A stretch of 64,000 nucleotides of DNA from Eutrigla gurnardus (GCA_963514095.1 OY741280.1:15925244-15989243), one strand, 5' to 3'; positions 40,901 through 52,980 are shown, counted from the stretch's first letter. Notes: generated by a model not told the origin, from the sequence alone. Numbers and translations: made by a program.

Positions 40901-43162
40901 CGTCTCCGCAGCCTCCTTGGCTTCCTCCTACATGGACTCTCAACGTGGTCACCAGCGGACGCCCTGAGGGAAGGTTGTTCCCGCACACCAAACAAGACGT
41001 TTTTTTTTTTTTTTACTAATATGCTTTAAAGTGAACAAACTGCTGTTTCTCCTTGACCTTGTATTACCCACAAAAAAAAAAACCCTCAGTCAATTATGGA
41101 GATTGTAGCTGGCGATGTTAACAACAGCAGTCGGTTCAGTTCTCCAACATGGTCTGACTTTGTGGGAGCATGCTGTAGAAGTGTCTATTGATTACTTCTC
41201 GCATGAATGGTTGAGGGAAACACAATCCATCGACTTGTGTCTGAGGTTGGGTTTTTGGGAGCTCCCGTGAAGCACCTGTTATTAAGCTGTGGAACAGCCA
41301 TCAAATAAATAATAAGAGGGTGTTTGCAGAGCTGCTGTGAGAGATAGATGTCCTTGTTACAGTGCATTGCGCTGTCGCCGGGTATACGAGGTTTTATTCC
41401 AGTGGGAGGATGGCAGCGAGTACGTCCGCGGTGCCCAATATCAATGCCAACGTGTATTTGACGAGGCATTCAAACAGGATGATGCAGATCAAGTATTTCC
41501 AATGATGGGTGTGAAATTCATATTACATGCCCCTGCCATTTCTGAGGTCAATACAAATCACAAAATCTGCATTAGAAGCATAGAACTGACACTTTTTTTT
41601 TTTGGTGATAGTTTTTGGGGCCTTATCTTGGTGTGAGCTAACCATTAAAAAAAACTGAAATTATTTCACAAGCATGCAAGATTTTAACAGTATGACCAAT
41701 CGAACACTGGATGATTGGTTGATGATCTGTTTTCTCTGATGATGTTTCTTTTTCATTTCACTTTATAAATGAGAACCAAAATGTTCAGTGAAAGTTAAAT
41801 AAAAAAATTCAAAAAACATAAAAGGCCCCAAAAACATAATTTTTTGTTATTATGAATTAACCATAAATCCGGTATATTATGTTAATAATGTAATTTCTTT
41901 CCCCTCCGATTGTCTACGTATCAAATGCATTCACATCTCTGCAAGCCTCATCAATAGTTCCCGTAGTTGCTCACCACTAAGGAGAAAAAACATCATCAGA
42001 CGCTCTAAAATACAATTTGCTGACACGCACAAGTGCAAACATTTATTTTCTCCAGGCCCCCCCCTAGAGTCTTTTTCTTACAGCTTTCCTGAGAGGCCAG
42101 GGCAATCAAGCACTCTACCTTGTTAGGAGGTGTTAATTGGAGTTAGTCAGACTCCTCACTTTGTCAAGGAGTCTGACAACAGAATTAATTAGAATTCAAG
42201 TATGTAAATCAATTCAAATTGGGGTCCTTATGGGGGAGGATTTTGAAGTATTTTCACTGAAGAGAAAACAGGTGTTGAGAACATGAGCCAAGTAGTCTCT
42301 GTGTGAATATTATGACTTCTCTTTTCATGGCTTTCGTCTCCACTAATCCACTTTTGGAGAGGCGTATAAATAGAGGTGTTGAGCCGTGCATTGCCCTCAG
42401 TTGGGTGGTCGGTGGACCATTTTTTTTAAAGACCGTGCTCATATTTTACACATCTAGTTGCATTACTTGGGTAAATGATAAAAATGCGTGAAAACACCAT
42501 GGCAACAACAGAAGGAATTGTGTGCTCTTCACCTCACCGGGGTTCGTGTTGTGAGTCGTGTCAATGTAAAACATGTAAATCTCATAATTAAATCACTTGG
42601 ATTGTGAGTTGTGGCCTTACCTCGCTGCACTTATCTGCCTTGCCTTAAAACAACGATGGGTTTCACACTATTTGCATTTTTTTGTTAATGTTTATGATTA
42701 TTTGTATTTATATTTGTAGTCTAAACATGGTGGAGTAGAAGTAATATTACGGGAAATAAATTCCCTCCTCATTTGCAGGTTCTCACATCATTTACAGGAG
42801 ATATGTTGATTAGTAATATCTCCTTTTGAATACATAATAAGATGAAATTGGCTGTTTGAAAGCGTATTATTCAAATGTAAGGATTTTATATTAACTGTTG
42901 CGATGTCTTGATGGCAGCAACCACACAGCGCTGCTATTTAAGAGGCCCAAATGGCCTTTATAACAAGGGTCACAGGGCCCTACACATACACTACATTACT
43001 GTATTTATTTAAATTTAACTGGAAATTAATCACATTCACTCATTTCAGTGTCGATTTTTAATTACACTGATCATGGTAGATTATGTTAACGTCCCATAGC
43101 CATAAGTATATGAAGAAACCATACAGAGAAAGACATTTGGACAGTGCTTTGTGAAAAGCTGT
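37901..43162. other. Intergenic region between slc4a7 promoter and eomes 3' end
   Basis: No gene is supported here. It holds poly-T tracts near 40.7 and 41.0 kb, a GC-rich block around 39.9-40.15 kb, and a perfect hairpin at 42146-42177 within AT-rich, TAAT-containing DNA. Isolated open frames lack family resemblance or splice context. Confidence 0.6.
42146..42177. repeat. Perfect 11-bp stem, 10-base loop inverted repeat
   Basis: Left arm GTCAGACTCCT (42146-42156), loop 42157-42166, right arm AGGAGTCTGAC (42167-42177). TTAATTGG- and TTAATTAG-type sites lie on either side. Confidence 0.85.
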
Positions 43163-43168
43163 TTTATT
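43163..43168 (-). terminator. eomes: Candidate eomes poly(A) signal (AATAAA)
   Basis: TTTATT on the plus strand, about 410 bp past the eomes stop. A 22-base T tract near 43341-43362 (A tract on the gene strand) lies inside the 3' UTR. Confidence 0.6.
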
Positions 43169-43574
43169 ATCCATTTAATAACACCTCCATGAAGACGATT
43201 TGTACAAGATACATCACATTCTAAAGTGCACGAATACTGTACAATGGAAATGACTTAAATACGCAAGGGGAGGAGGGGAAATAATCACATTTTGTTAAAA
43301 AATAAAAATTGTAAAAATAAAATTAAAAAAGGGACATGCTTTTTTTTTTTTTTTTTTTTTTAAAACAACCCAAAAATAAACCAACAACCACTACGCATGT
43401 TTCTGCTCAGGTATGTGAGAGGGGCTTGGCCTGGGAAAATAACCGTGTGCAGCTTGCTTGGGGGAACACTAAGCTTTGGCACCTTTAGAGAAAAGAGAAA
43501 AAAGACATTAACAAGGAATGGAGAGCACTCAGCAATGAACAAAAGAATGATATTCAGTTTCAATAAATACAGTC
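43169..43574 (-). other. eomes: eomes 3' UTR
   Basis: AT-rich noncoding DNA from the stop to the poly(A) hexamer; the extent is inferred from the hexamer. Confidence 0.55.
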
Positions 43575-44328
43575 TTAGGGGCTTGTGTAGAATGCATAAT
43601 AACCCATGCCTTTTGGGTTGTCCTTGTTGTACTCTTCCGTAGTCAAGTCCTCACACTTAATGGTGGGGGAGTTCTCTGTGCTTGAGCCCCCAGGGGACAT
43701 CCTGCGCCTCTTGCACACCACCGAGTAAACGCCAGAGTCGGTAGAGTCCACCGATTTCAGGGAGTGGGACGTCTCGATCCAGGTCGAGGCCGGCGGCGCG
43801 CTCTCCTCGGGCAGCTTGTCTTTAGTGGCGCCCAGCTGGTCCTCCGGGAAGGCCGGCGGGCTTGGACGCGGGGACCAGGGCAAGCCCGTGGTCATCTTGC
43901 GCTGGTAGGAGCTTCTGGTGCCCCAGCCCGCAGCCATGGAGGCGAAGGCCGAGTCCGGGTAGTAGCTGAGGGCGTGGGACGTCTGCAGGGACAGCGGCTT
44001 GATGCCGTAGGACAGCAGGCTGCTGGTGGAATAGTCATTCTCGTAGGACAGATCCAGCTTGTTGGAGCCCGGCTGCTGGACGGGGGGCACGAACCACCGC
44101 TGGGCGGAGGCGGCGGCGCTGACGTCGTCGCTCTGCGGGGAGAGGAGGCTGTTGGTTTGGGGGACGGCCCGCTCGCTGGCGTAGAAGCGGTTCTGAGGCA
44201 GGTTGTTGACAAACTGGTCCTGAAAGAAGGGTTGCATGGCGTAGCGGGCCCCTGGCACAATTTGGGTGGAGCGCGGGGAGTCTGTAGGGGACGGAGTCAA
44301 CCTGTCACTCTCTGGGGCGGTGTACATC
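43575..44328 (-). CDS. eomes: eomes exon 6: C-terminal activation region
   Basis: It encodes 250 residues after the T-box, starting MYTAPESDRLTPSPTDSPRS. It contains QIVPGARYAMQPFFQDQFVN, VPPVQQPGSNKLDLSYEND, KPLSLQTSHALSYYPDSAF, WIETSHSLKSVDSTDSGVYS, CKRRRMSP and the eomes-specific C-terminus. Confidence 0.96.
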
Positions 44329-47030
44329 CTGTTTAACGAAAAAGAGAAGAAGGAACAAATGAGCCGCAAAAGAAGTTTCAGGGTCAGAGGCGAGCGTCAG
44401 CAGAGGAGAAAATAAACACTGGTTGAAGTGCAAGACACTTACGAGTCATAGTTGTCCCGGAAGCCTTTCGCAAATGGGTTGTGATCTATCTTCAGCTGTG
44501 TGATCTGAAACAAAACGAAAGAAACCTCGAGTTAATAACGTGAACCTTAAGGAATGCAAGTGGATCTAAATAAAATCTAAACCCAACCCCGCCCAAATAA
44601 GGTGTTGTTCAAACCGCTTACATCCGTGTTCTGGTACGCGGTGACGGCTATAAACTGGTTCTCGGGGAAGGTGAAGGTCTGAGTTCTGGCCTCGTTGCTC
44701 ATGTCCTCCACTCCGTCTTCCGTCACCTCCACGATGTGCAGCCGCGGTTGGTATTTGTGAAGCGACTGCAAGACGATCATCTGCAGAGGAGAGAACGTGC
44801 GAGAAGTGCGACGCCGCAGATGTCAGACGCGGGTTTGCCTCGAAGGATTCGTTTTCTTTAATCACAAATTAAATGAGGAATTCAAAATGTCTTTTTAAAA
44901 AGGATGGCAATCACACTTGAAAGTGATAATATTCAAATCATATTTCCGGGTATATAAAAATCAATCATTGGACAATGTTTAATTTGAGGATAAATCATAC
45001 ATCTTACCTGTGTGTTGTTGTTGTTGGCTCCTTTGTTGTTGGTCAGCTTCAACTTGCCGAAAGAGATTTCTTGCCTCATCCAGTGGGCACCGGTGTTTGG
45101 AGATTCAGGATGGACGTACATTTTGTTACCTAAAATATATGCAATGTAGTTAATAATATAGAACAGAACGGTAGAGATCCTGAGTCTGTGCATTTGATCT
45201 TGTTTTACTCATCTTAATGCTTTGGTGGAAAACATTGGTTGAATTCAATTAAAATAAATAAAAGATGTTTTTATTTTTATTATTTTAGTGATATTGGATT
45301 CCAGAAACCCAATTCAAATATAATATAAAACTCCTGTTTAAAAATAATCTGAAAATGCCTCTTTTTCTTAAATGTTTTGTCTTATCTTTAATAAACCAAA
45401 TAATTAAATTGGTTGTGTATTTAGCATCAGCCATTTAAAAAAAAGGCATGTATCACCAACAATTTCACACTTAAGTTGATCAAATTCAATTAAATCGTTG
45501 CATTCAAAAACACTCATGTCAAAACATTTTGCTAAAATATGGAGGTTAAAAATGTTATTTCCAAAACAATGTTAATCTTTGACATCCAGATTTGGTGACG
45601 TCATCAAGTTGTATTGCTGCATTATTTATTTCTTATATTTTAGTCATTTGTTTTTCGGTTTATTTTTCAATCATTTCAAAAAAATAATAAAAATGTATAA
45701 AAAATAAAACACACACAAAATACAAAATTGCCAGAGCTAAATTAGTTTTTTAAAGCTCAACTCACCTTGCATATTATTGTCTGCTTTCCCACAAGTGACC
45801 CACTTTCCTCCCTGAAAGCGCCAGTGATTCGGGTCAGCCAAAATAACTTCTACAAAGACATTGTAATGGGCCGTGAGGTTGAGTCCAGTGATGTTGAAGC
45901 TGAGGAATGGGAACATCCGCCTGAAGAAAAAAGAAAAGGAAAACAGGAATAATTAAAAAACTGTGCTCATAAAGCAGCAACAACTCTTAAACTCTGGCTG
46001 TTTCATGTCTTGTGTGGCATTTGGCTGAATATTTTACTCGTGTTATATTTGGAATAAATGTCAACTCCATCACTGGCATGTTAATCCGGTGTATGATTGT
46101 GCGTTTACAATTTAGCTGAAACGAAAACTTGAATTTTAGAAGTTCAAAAACGCATTTAAAAATGGATTTCTGCATGGAGATTGTGTGCGTAATTTTTTCT
46201 CTCGTGCGTAAAAAGGATTTCTTGAGAAATAAAGTGTAAAACAGGCCGAGTGGGAATAATAGAAACGAATTTGTGTTTAAATCGGGCCTTTAGGAGCCTC
46301 CGGCGGCGCGTCTTGCTTACCTGCCCTGTTTGGTGATGATCATCTCGGTCTGGTGCCGGTGGAACTTCAGCCACAGAGGCCGGTTGCACAGGTAGACCTG
46401 CGCCCTGGCTCCGGCGGCGGACCCGGGCAGAGACATGGAGCCGATGCCCGTCCCCGTCCCGGGATAGGAGGGGTACAAGCAGCCCGGACCCTGGCTGAAC
46501 TGGTACCCTCCGCTGCTAAACTGGCTCCGGCCGGTGCACACGGACGACGAGGAGAAGCCCGTCGGCGGCAGCACGGATCCGTAATGAAGCGACGCCGGGT
46601 ACCTGGAGGCGCCGGACCCGGTGTACACCGAGCCCGTCTGTCCTGCGTAGGGGAAGAGGGAACAGGGGCTCGCCATGTCGGAACCCGCCTGGGAGGACGA
46701 GATGAAGTATCTGTCGGAGCCAAGTTCGTCTATGTTGTACCGTCGACCGCTCGTCAACTCGTCCTCGCCGAGCACCGGGGAGCCTTTCCTCCCGTCGGGC
46801 CCCGTTTTAGCGAAAGTGTCCCCCTCTGCCTCCCCCAGCATCCCGTTCGCCACCGCGCTCAGGTACTTCTTAGGGGCGCTGCTGGACTCCGATTCCGTCC
46901 GGTCGACTTCTTGGTAGTCGAGCTGCGACGACGGCCTCGGGCTGTTGTTGGCACTGTCCGACGACGAGAGGTTGTAAAAGGTCTTGGGTAGATTGATGCT
47001 GGCGCTGGGAAGGATATTCTCTAACTGCAT
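43575..47030 (-). CDS. eomes: Eomesodermin (T-box transcription factor), complete, six exons
   Basis: Exons 5' to 3': 47030-46321, 45920-45766, 45129-45008, 44780-44622, 44504-44443, 44328-43575. They total 1962 bp, 653 residues plus TAA. Eomes binds DNA in the nucleus and controls mesendoderm, cortical progenitor and lymphocyte programmes. The T-box runs from about residue 210 (AQVYLCNRPLWLKFHRHQTE) to 403 (KGFRDNYDS). Eomes is chosen over Tbr1 because of DGRKGSPVLGEDEL, GNKMYVHPESPNTG, NNNNTQMIVLQSLHKYQPRL, HIVEVTEDGVED, SYYPDSAF and the end KGMGYYAFYTSP. Its length is near that of mammalian EOMES (about 690-705). Which teleost co-orthologue (a or b) it is cannot be decided. slc4a7 lies downstream on the same strand, as in human. 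Confidence 0.96.
44443..44504 (-). CDS. eomes: eomes exon 5: end of T-box
   Basis: It encodes ITQLKIDHNPFAKGFRDNYD-S, the invariant last DNA-contacting helix of T-box domains. Confidence 0.97.
44622..44780 (-). CDS. eomes: eomes exon 4: T-box
   Basis: It encodes 53 residues, MIVLQSLHKYQPRLHIVEVT, EDGVEDMSNEARTQTFTFPE and NQFIAVTAYQNTD. Phases are 0/0. Confidence 0.97.
45008..45129 (-). CDS. eomes: eomes exon 3: T-box
   Basis: It encodes G-NKMYVHPESPNTGAHWMR and QEISFGKLKLTNNKGANNNN-TQ. The HPESPNTG and NNNNTQ residues point to Eomes rather than Tbr1. Confidence 0.97.
45766..45920 (-). CDS. eomes: eomes exon 2: T-box
   Basis: It encodes RMFPFLSFNITGLNLTAHYN, VFVEVILADPNHWRFQGGKW and VTCGKADNNMQ. 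Both ends split codons for conserved Arg and Gly. Confidence 0.97.
46321..47030 (-). CDS. eomes: eomes exon 1: N-terminal region and start of T-box
   Basis: ATG 47030-47028 opens MQLENILPSASINLPKTFYN. The first 209 residues are Ser/Gly/Tyr-rich and loosely conserved (KKYLSAVANG, DGRKGSPVLG, CSLFPYAG, RYPASLHYGSVLPPTGF); then AQVYLCNRPLWLKFHRHQTE and MIITKQGR begin the T-box. The start matches the MQLxE start of Eomes/Tbr1. Confidence 0.96.
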
Positions 47031-47400
47031 TGTTTAGATTTTGCAATAAATTAAAAAAAACATGTATATTTAAAAAAAAAAATAGAGTTTGAGGGGTTCC
47101 AGTGAGTGAATCTCAGCCAAGGAGGCGACACAACCCCGCCGGCGCCCTGGTCGTCTCTGTCTCTGCACGCCTCCCCTCCCTGACGAATGGTGGAAGGACG
47201 TTGGAGTGGTCTTCCTCACCTACGGGGTTCTCAGATCAGATTATAGGCAGGACAGGGGACGTTCAGCGGCTCTTATAAGATGTACTTCTCCACGCACCCC
47301 GAGTGATTGAAGAGAGAGGAGGGGAGGAGCTTTTCCGGAGGAGCACGCGGGGGCACCGCGCGCACCACAGCCAATGGTCGCGCGACTCTAATTCAATTAC
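47031..47400 (-). promoter_or_regulatory. eomes: eomes 5' UTR and proximal promoter
   Basis: On the minus strand, a TATA-like palindrome TCTTATAAGA is at 47280-47271 and a CCAAT-type motif is at 47371-47375. A start near 47245 would give a 5' UTR of about 215 bases. The region is moderately GC-rich. Confidence 0.55.
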
Positions 47401-47787
47401 AAAGCGTCTGGTAGAAAGAATAACAAGAGGAAGAAGTGGCCACGAGTGTCGTTAAGTTGATTTTTTTTTTTAAATCTCTCATATCCCGAAATGACAAAAC
47501 TCTCCACGCGCCACAAATTCAAGTTTTGACAATAATTTACAATTTAATTTCCCAGCTTCCTTTTGCACATTTTACTCCAAAAGACCAAGCACTAAAGCAC
47601 CTCGCGAGCCCCGCGTTCCCCCACCGCGCGCGCGTTTTAATCACCTATTAACCTTCATCTCGGGCTTGAAGTCATCACGTAAAACGTTCGTTCAGATATG
47701 ACTTGTCAGTTTACTTTGACGCACTCACCCAGCAAGACTTATCCTCGACGAACCGCAAACACCTAGACCCCCCTGCAAACACTCCCA

Positions 47788-47809
47788 ACACACACACACA
47801 CACACACAC
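47788..47809. repeat. (CA)n microsatellite
   Basis: About 11 CA units upstream of eomes. Confidence 0.9.
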
Positions 47810-48877
47810 GAAAAAAAATCATCACATGTGCACCTTATTTCCTATAATTGGCCTCCGTCGCCTGATCCACTTCCAGGTTTTCAGTTTTGGCTTAAATAAA
47901 ACCATCGACGGTCAAAAATGCCTGAAAAAGAATATCTGAAATAAAATGTAAAAAAAAAAAGAAGCTTTTTTTCATTTGACTTAATTTGTCTGCTTAAAAG
48001 AAAGTCGACTACTTTTTATTCAGAACAAGCTTCCCTTCCCTTTTTCTCGGATTCTAATTAAAAAAGTATTTCTGGGGCTTTATTTCCCTTCATAAAATGA
48101 AAAAGAAATAAAAATAGAAATGTGTGTTTGTTTTGTATTTTTCAGATATTTCAGAGGATTATTGTTAAATTGGTCACGTAACAGAAACATGTGAGAGATT
48201 ACATTAATAGTAATTTGATATTCGGGAAAAATGAACCATTAGGACAAATTAGAGCGACCTCTCCGATTTAATTTACTTCATAATAAAACGAAAATGAAAC
48301 CGTTCAAATTAAATTCAGTATTTGGAATATTTGATTGAATTTTCATGGGCGAACTTAATAGGGATGAGTTCTGTGACAGCTATTTCCTGTCTTTCTTTTT
48401 CTTTTCTTTTCTTTTTTGCATTTGAAGGGACGGAGGGGTTAAAAAGAGGTGAAGCGCTGCGCATAAATGGTGGTAAATAAATCTCCTTTAAAGCCACTGA
48501 AATACAAATAACATACATGTACAGCTGTTTGCGGGGGGGGGGCAAACGGAGAGAAAGGACGCTGCACAAGCAGGAAGTCACATATGTTGGATAATCATTT
48601 TTAAAAATAGATTAATGAACTGCATATAAAGTAATTTAGAATCAAAGAAAGGTTGCACCACAGACCACGTCCATACGGCCCCCCCGGGCCTATTAATAAA
48701 GGGATTTGTTAGCAGTGTGACACGAGGACAGCACCCTCTAGTGGCCGAGTAAGACAACTTGTTAACTTTCCCATCGTTGCTTTTATTAAAGTAACTCAAC
48801 ACTGTAAGAGAGGCTCTCACTTTTCTCCACTTGACATCATCTTCAACTGCAGTGAAGTCAGCTTGCGCCTGTGCTTG

Positions 48878-48879
<2 letters not shown>

Positions 48880-48931
<52 letters not shown>
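48880..48931. repeat. (TG)26 microsatellite
   Basis: A long uninterrupted TG run. Confidence 0.97.
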
Positions 48932-48934
<3 letters not shown>

Positions 48935-49539
48935 AAGTAAACTGGCGGGAGAGTAGGGGGTGAGATGAATTTGGGGAAAATGGGGATACAGATCTGTGAA
49001 AAGCTGAGGGAGAATCTCGGCTGGAGGCAGATTGGTTGGTGTCATAAAATGGGACGGTGGAGCTGGCTGTTGGGTCATCAGGGGACCAGCGCTACATGCA
49101 TACAGCACACAATCTGTCAATCAAGACCGAGACCCTTCCCAGACTGCTGCACACACACCACACAGAGATCAAGCATCTTTTCAAATCTGTCTCTCTTTTT
49201 TTTTTTTGTATCTCACTCATCTGCAGTATAAAAACCCTGATTTTCACCATCCACCTCCATCTTTTTCTCTCTTCTTTGTAACAAACGCACGACTCCTCGG
49301 GGGGAAGATGGTGAGATGATGCCACCGGGGCAGTTTTGTGGGAGGGGGGAGGTTTGCTCTAATTCCATTTTAGCACAAACCAGGAGGAGCTGCTGTTTGG
49401 GGATGCCCACGAGTGAATATGCCTGAATGCAAAAGGCAAAATTAACAAGCACTGAAAATATGCATTACGGGGATCATCACGGGTCTGTGAACCTGATCCA
49501 GGATTAAGCATGATATGCTTGTCTGTCTGTTAATGTCCT

Positions 49540-49560
49540 CTCTCTCTCTCTCTCTCTCTC
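49540..49560. repeat. (CT)n microsatellite
   Basis: A short CT run about 2.5 kb upstream of eomes. Confidence 0.9.
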
Positions 49561-49639
49561 ATATGCACAGCAGAGGTGCTGCTCTCCTGACTCACTGCTG
49601 CTACAGGCTGTCATTCTAAAGTCAGAAGGTAAATCTGGA

Positions 49640-50650
49640 GTCGAAAAGGAAGCTGCATTTGCATCGGGAACCAAAGTCGAGCATTTCGCACCTGAGCTGT
49701 CAACACCTCATTAGTGCAATCCAGTCGTACAGCTTTTCCCTCATTTAACGGGCCCTTGCATGATCAGCAGATTACTGATTAATAATGTTCGGGGGAAAGT
49801 ATTTTTTTTTTTACAGGAAAGTTTGCCTTTCGTGCCACCTGCATGTGTGATCCTTTGCATTAAGATACAAGTCGAAGTGGCGTTTTTTCTTTTTCTTTGC
49901 GTGAATTATTTCACAACTTCACGCTTCTGTTTCACAGACGAGGCCCATTGAGAGAAAATCCAGTAAAAGTCGGTGCCGTGGTTTTTAATAGCCGCGGTCC
50001 CAAAGTAGGTTGGTTTTTCTTGACCCCGAAGACTCAGATGCCATCGGAAAGCTAGAAAACAAAATAAATGTGATTTACACGCCGCCTATAAATAAACTAA
50101 TTCCAAATGAGGTGGATGTTTAGGTTCCACTCATAAACGAGCTCCCGCTTGTGACCTGTCAGCATGTTTCTTGACCACCTATAAAAGTCCAAGTGTGTCT
50201 GAGATGACCCTCCTTGGCCCCGGGCCAGGGCCCGCGCGACAGGGGAAGGGAAGTCTTACCATATTGTTGTCAGAGTAGATCATCAACAGAGCACATGAAA
50301 GGAATACATTCCAGGTTTTATGGGCCGAGGTGGCTGCCGAAGCCTTTGCTCGGGAGTGAATTCATGTACCCCATTGCAAGGATTAATAACGCAAGTCTCA
50401 TTAGAGATCCTCGCCACCGAGACCCCTGGAGGGAGTGGTGCTGGGAAAGGAACCCAGTGCAATGTGCGCCGTGCCAGCGCCACGCTCCTCCGCAAATCAT
50501 CATCCTCGGGAGCATTTTTATTGGAAAGAATTTATTTCACAAGTTTATCAAAGATGTCCCTCAGTATATTTTCCACTGTGCGGGGATCGCTAACATTTAA
50601 TCAAAGCGCTCGCCTTTACGCACGGACAGCTTATGTTACAGACATGCTGC
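49640..50650. promoter_or_regulatory. Candidate cis-regulatory block upstream of eomes
   Basis: Repeat-free, mixed-composition DNA with an octamer ATTTGCAT (49657-49664) and clustered TAAT-core sites (CTCATTAG, ACTGATTAATAATG). It has no coding frame with family resemblance. Regulatory function is inferred from composition and position only. Confidence 0.3.
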
Positions 50651-52599
50651 TGTCTTCAAAGATACGAAGGTGACAGCTTTCATGAATTTCCATTTGGGTA
50701 CATATTGCTTTCATCAATTACTCCCCTCTTTTTTTTTCTTATTTCCTTGTCCCCGCCATTTTTTCGTCATGATTTAAACAACACGAGGTTTCCCCCTCTA
50801 ACCTGGACAGAATTCATTTGTTTTTAAATAACAGCTTCACATTTCTTTGGTCGTCATGCATTTTTGTTTTCTTGTTCTTCTTATAAACCTATACTCAGAA
50901 TATGTAAAGTGTATTCATGTTTGGCATCACGTAGGCTATTTCCAGATGTCATTGCAGCAGAGCAAATGATCCTGAAATGGGAATCTTCCCCATCTGCAAC
51001 CAGTCAGTGAGTGAGACCCACGGGAATTCTCTCTATATATGCAGCACGTTTGAATTCCTCAAAATACATTAAAGGACGGCGGATCGCATCAAACCATCGG
51101 ACGCTACTTTGCGTCATCTCCACAGATAAGTCTCATTGTCAGCATGTTGCTGCATGCATGCATGCATGCGTGTGTGTGTGTGTGTTTGCAGGTTTTGTGT
51201 GTCTGGAAGAAGCGGTGGATTATTGCAGAAATGTATCATGGGATATGTGAGCCCCATGCTTTTTTTTTTTTGTGATGCGCAGGTTTTCAGGGGGCAATGA
51301 TAATCCACTGTGTTAAGACAAATCTTAAGAAAAATAAGGTGTACCGGCTGCATTCAGGGGAAAAGGATTGAAGCTGCACTCACTGTATTTCATTCCCCAA
51401 GGTATGATAACATGATTTTTGGATTACTGCATTATAGAAAGTGTCACCCAGGGCCTGTGGGAGGGAAGCAGGCGGACACACAGTACAGAAGCAGAGTTTC
51501 AGGTACTGTGCTCCCCTCGTCGGACTTTTTTATCCTCTCATAAATACATAATCTCCGGGTACTACCCTGCTCAAAGTTTTGAAGCAAAGACTAGTAATGT
51601 TTTCCAGATGTTGAGGAAAAATGGGAAATGAATGCTGTAATTTCTGTTAAATCATTCATAGTTGGAATTAACTGAAAAAAGTAATTACCTACAGCAGGGT
51701 GTGATTTCTCTTCTTTGAGCGGCTCACCGATTCTGACACCCTCTTACTTTCGCTCACCGTGTCGAAGAAGGCGACGACGCCGAAATGTGGACGGTACCCA
51801 ACGATTGGCCCGAGTCTCACCCTCACATCCCCATTTTAGCATCAACCTTTGTTGACCCACTTCTCCCGGCCCATCCTCCTGGAACATCAGAGGGATTGAC
51901 ATGAGGGACCAAAGCAGGGGGGAAAAAAAAGCAGGTGCTAAAAGTTTGACAGCGTAGACTGGATATATGTGTTCCCTGGAACGTGAGGTGTAAGGGAGGG
52001 TGGCGGAGTTGTATCGACTCGGCATTAAGCCTCCAAGAAAACACGCCCTCTCCGGCAGACGTACTCTCGTGGCCGAGGGAGAGCTGGGGAGGGGAGGGGG
52101 GGTTACACGGTGCCTACGACCCAGCTCACCCCTGCTCCTCCGTCCTTTCCCATAGCGCTATTACTGTCAAACAAGCTGGGCTTTTATCACATTGCTAACC
52201 CTGACTCAGAAACTGCATTTCAGGAGGACCTTTTTTTTCCCTCCTCTCTCTTGGACAGGGAACACAAACAGATTTACACCACAGGAGTATTTCTGCTGCT
52301 GCTCCTGCCTCAATGTGGTTAAATCAGTGAGTCAGAAGTGAGAATGTAGAGTTTTAACACTTCCGGTATGAAAGCTTCTAGAGCGGCACAGAGGAAAGCC
52401 CTAACTGACTTACTGTCTACCAGCCAGGGGGCGTAAGCTAGCGGGAGGGGGGGGTTATGCAGACGTGATTAATGGTTTAAGGTCGACCCCCCCGGTGTAG
52501 CAGCGATGTTGCCTCGGCATCTTCGGGCCTCCTCCGGGGAGTCGGGGACTACATCCACGGTGTTAGAAGGCTCCTCAGATGCCCCTCTCACCATAGCCC

Positions 52600-52865
52600 C
52601 CTTTAAGGCCTCATTCGTATAAATACTGGGCACATTTAAGTCAAATATTATTATTCCTTTCCATTGCTTTGTGCAATTAGATATTAACCTAATTGATAAA
52701 GTGCCAAATTATTCCATGCAAAGGCTCCTATTTTTGTTTTGTTTTTTGCCGTGGAGAAAACGCATCCAGCAGCCATTAGATATAATTAGAGAGCACAGAA
52801 TGCTTTTGTATTAAAACATTTGCAGAAATTTGGCAGCTGTATAATTTAGATGTACTGGATCATGC
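52600..52865. promoter_or_regulatory. Candidate AT-rich enhancer with inverted homeodomain sites
   Basis: CAATTAG (52674-52680) and CTAATTG (52689-52695) form a perfect inverted pair around ATATTAAC. Nearby are a CTTTGTG (SOX-type) core, ATGCAAAG, TTAGATATAATTAGAG and further TAAT cores. Confidence 0.35.
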
Positions 52866-52879
52866 CATGCACATACATG

Positions 52880-52980
52880 AAAACACACACACACACGCGC
52901 TCGTACATGCGCGCACTCCCACGCGATCCCATGCACTTGCCGACGCGCGCGCACACCCTCGCTCATATGTGCACACACGG
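52880..52980. repeat. Alternating purine-pyrimidine (CA/CG) tract
   Basis: CA and CG steps are interspersed (for example GACGCGCGCGCACACC), a composition prone to Z-DNA. Confidence 0.7.

Noticed and set aside
41185..41469. Minus-strand open frame containing RTRCHPPTGIKPRIPGDSAM
   Set aside because: It resembles translated repeat boilerplate; no splice sites in the right phase and no family match.
43764..44336. 190-codon plus-strand open frame over eomes exon 6
   Set aside because: It is the antisense shadow of a GC-rich coding exon, with Arg/Gly-rich composition and no family resemblance.
46353..46991. 212-codon plus-strand open frame over eomes exon 1
   Set aside because: Again antisense to a verified coding exon, and low-complexity.
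43575..47030. Assignment of the T-box gene as tbr1 with slc4a10 as neighbour
   Set aside because: The T-box region and C-terminus carry Eomes-type residues (HPESPNTG, NNNNTQMIVLQ, EVTEDGVED, YYAFYTSP), and the transporter has SLC4A7-type N- and C-termini.
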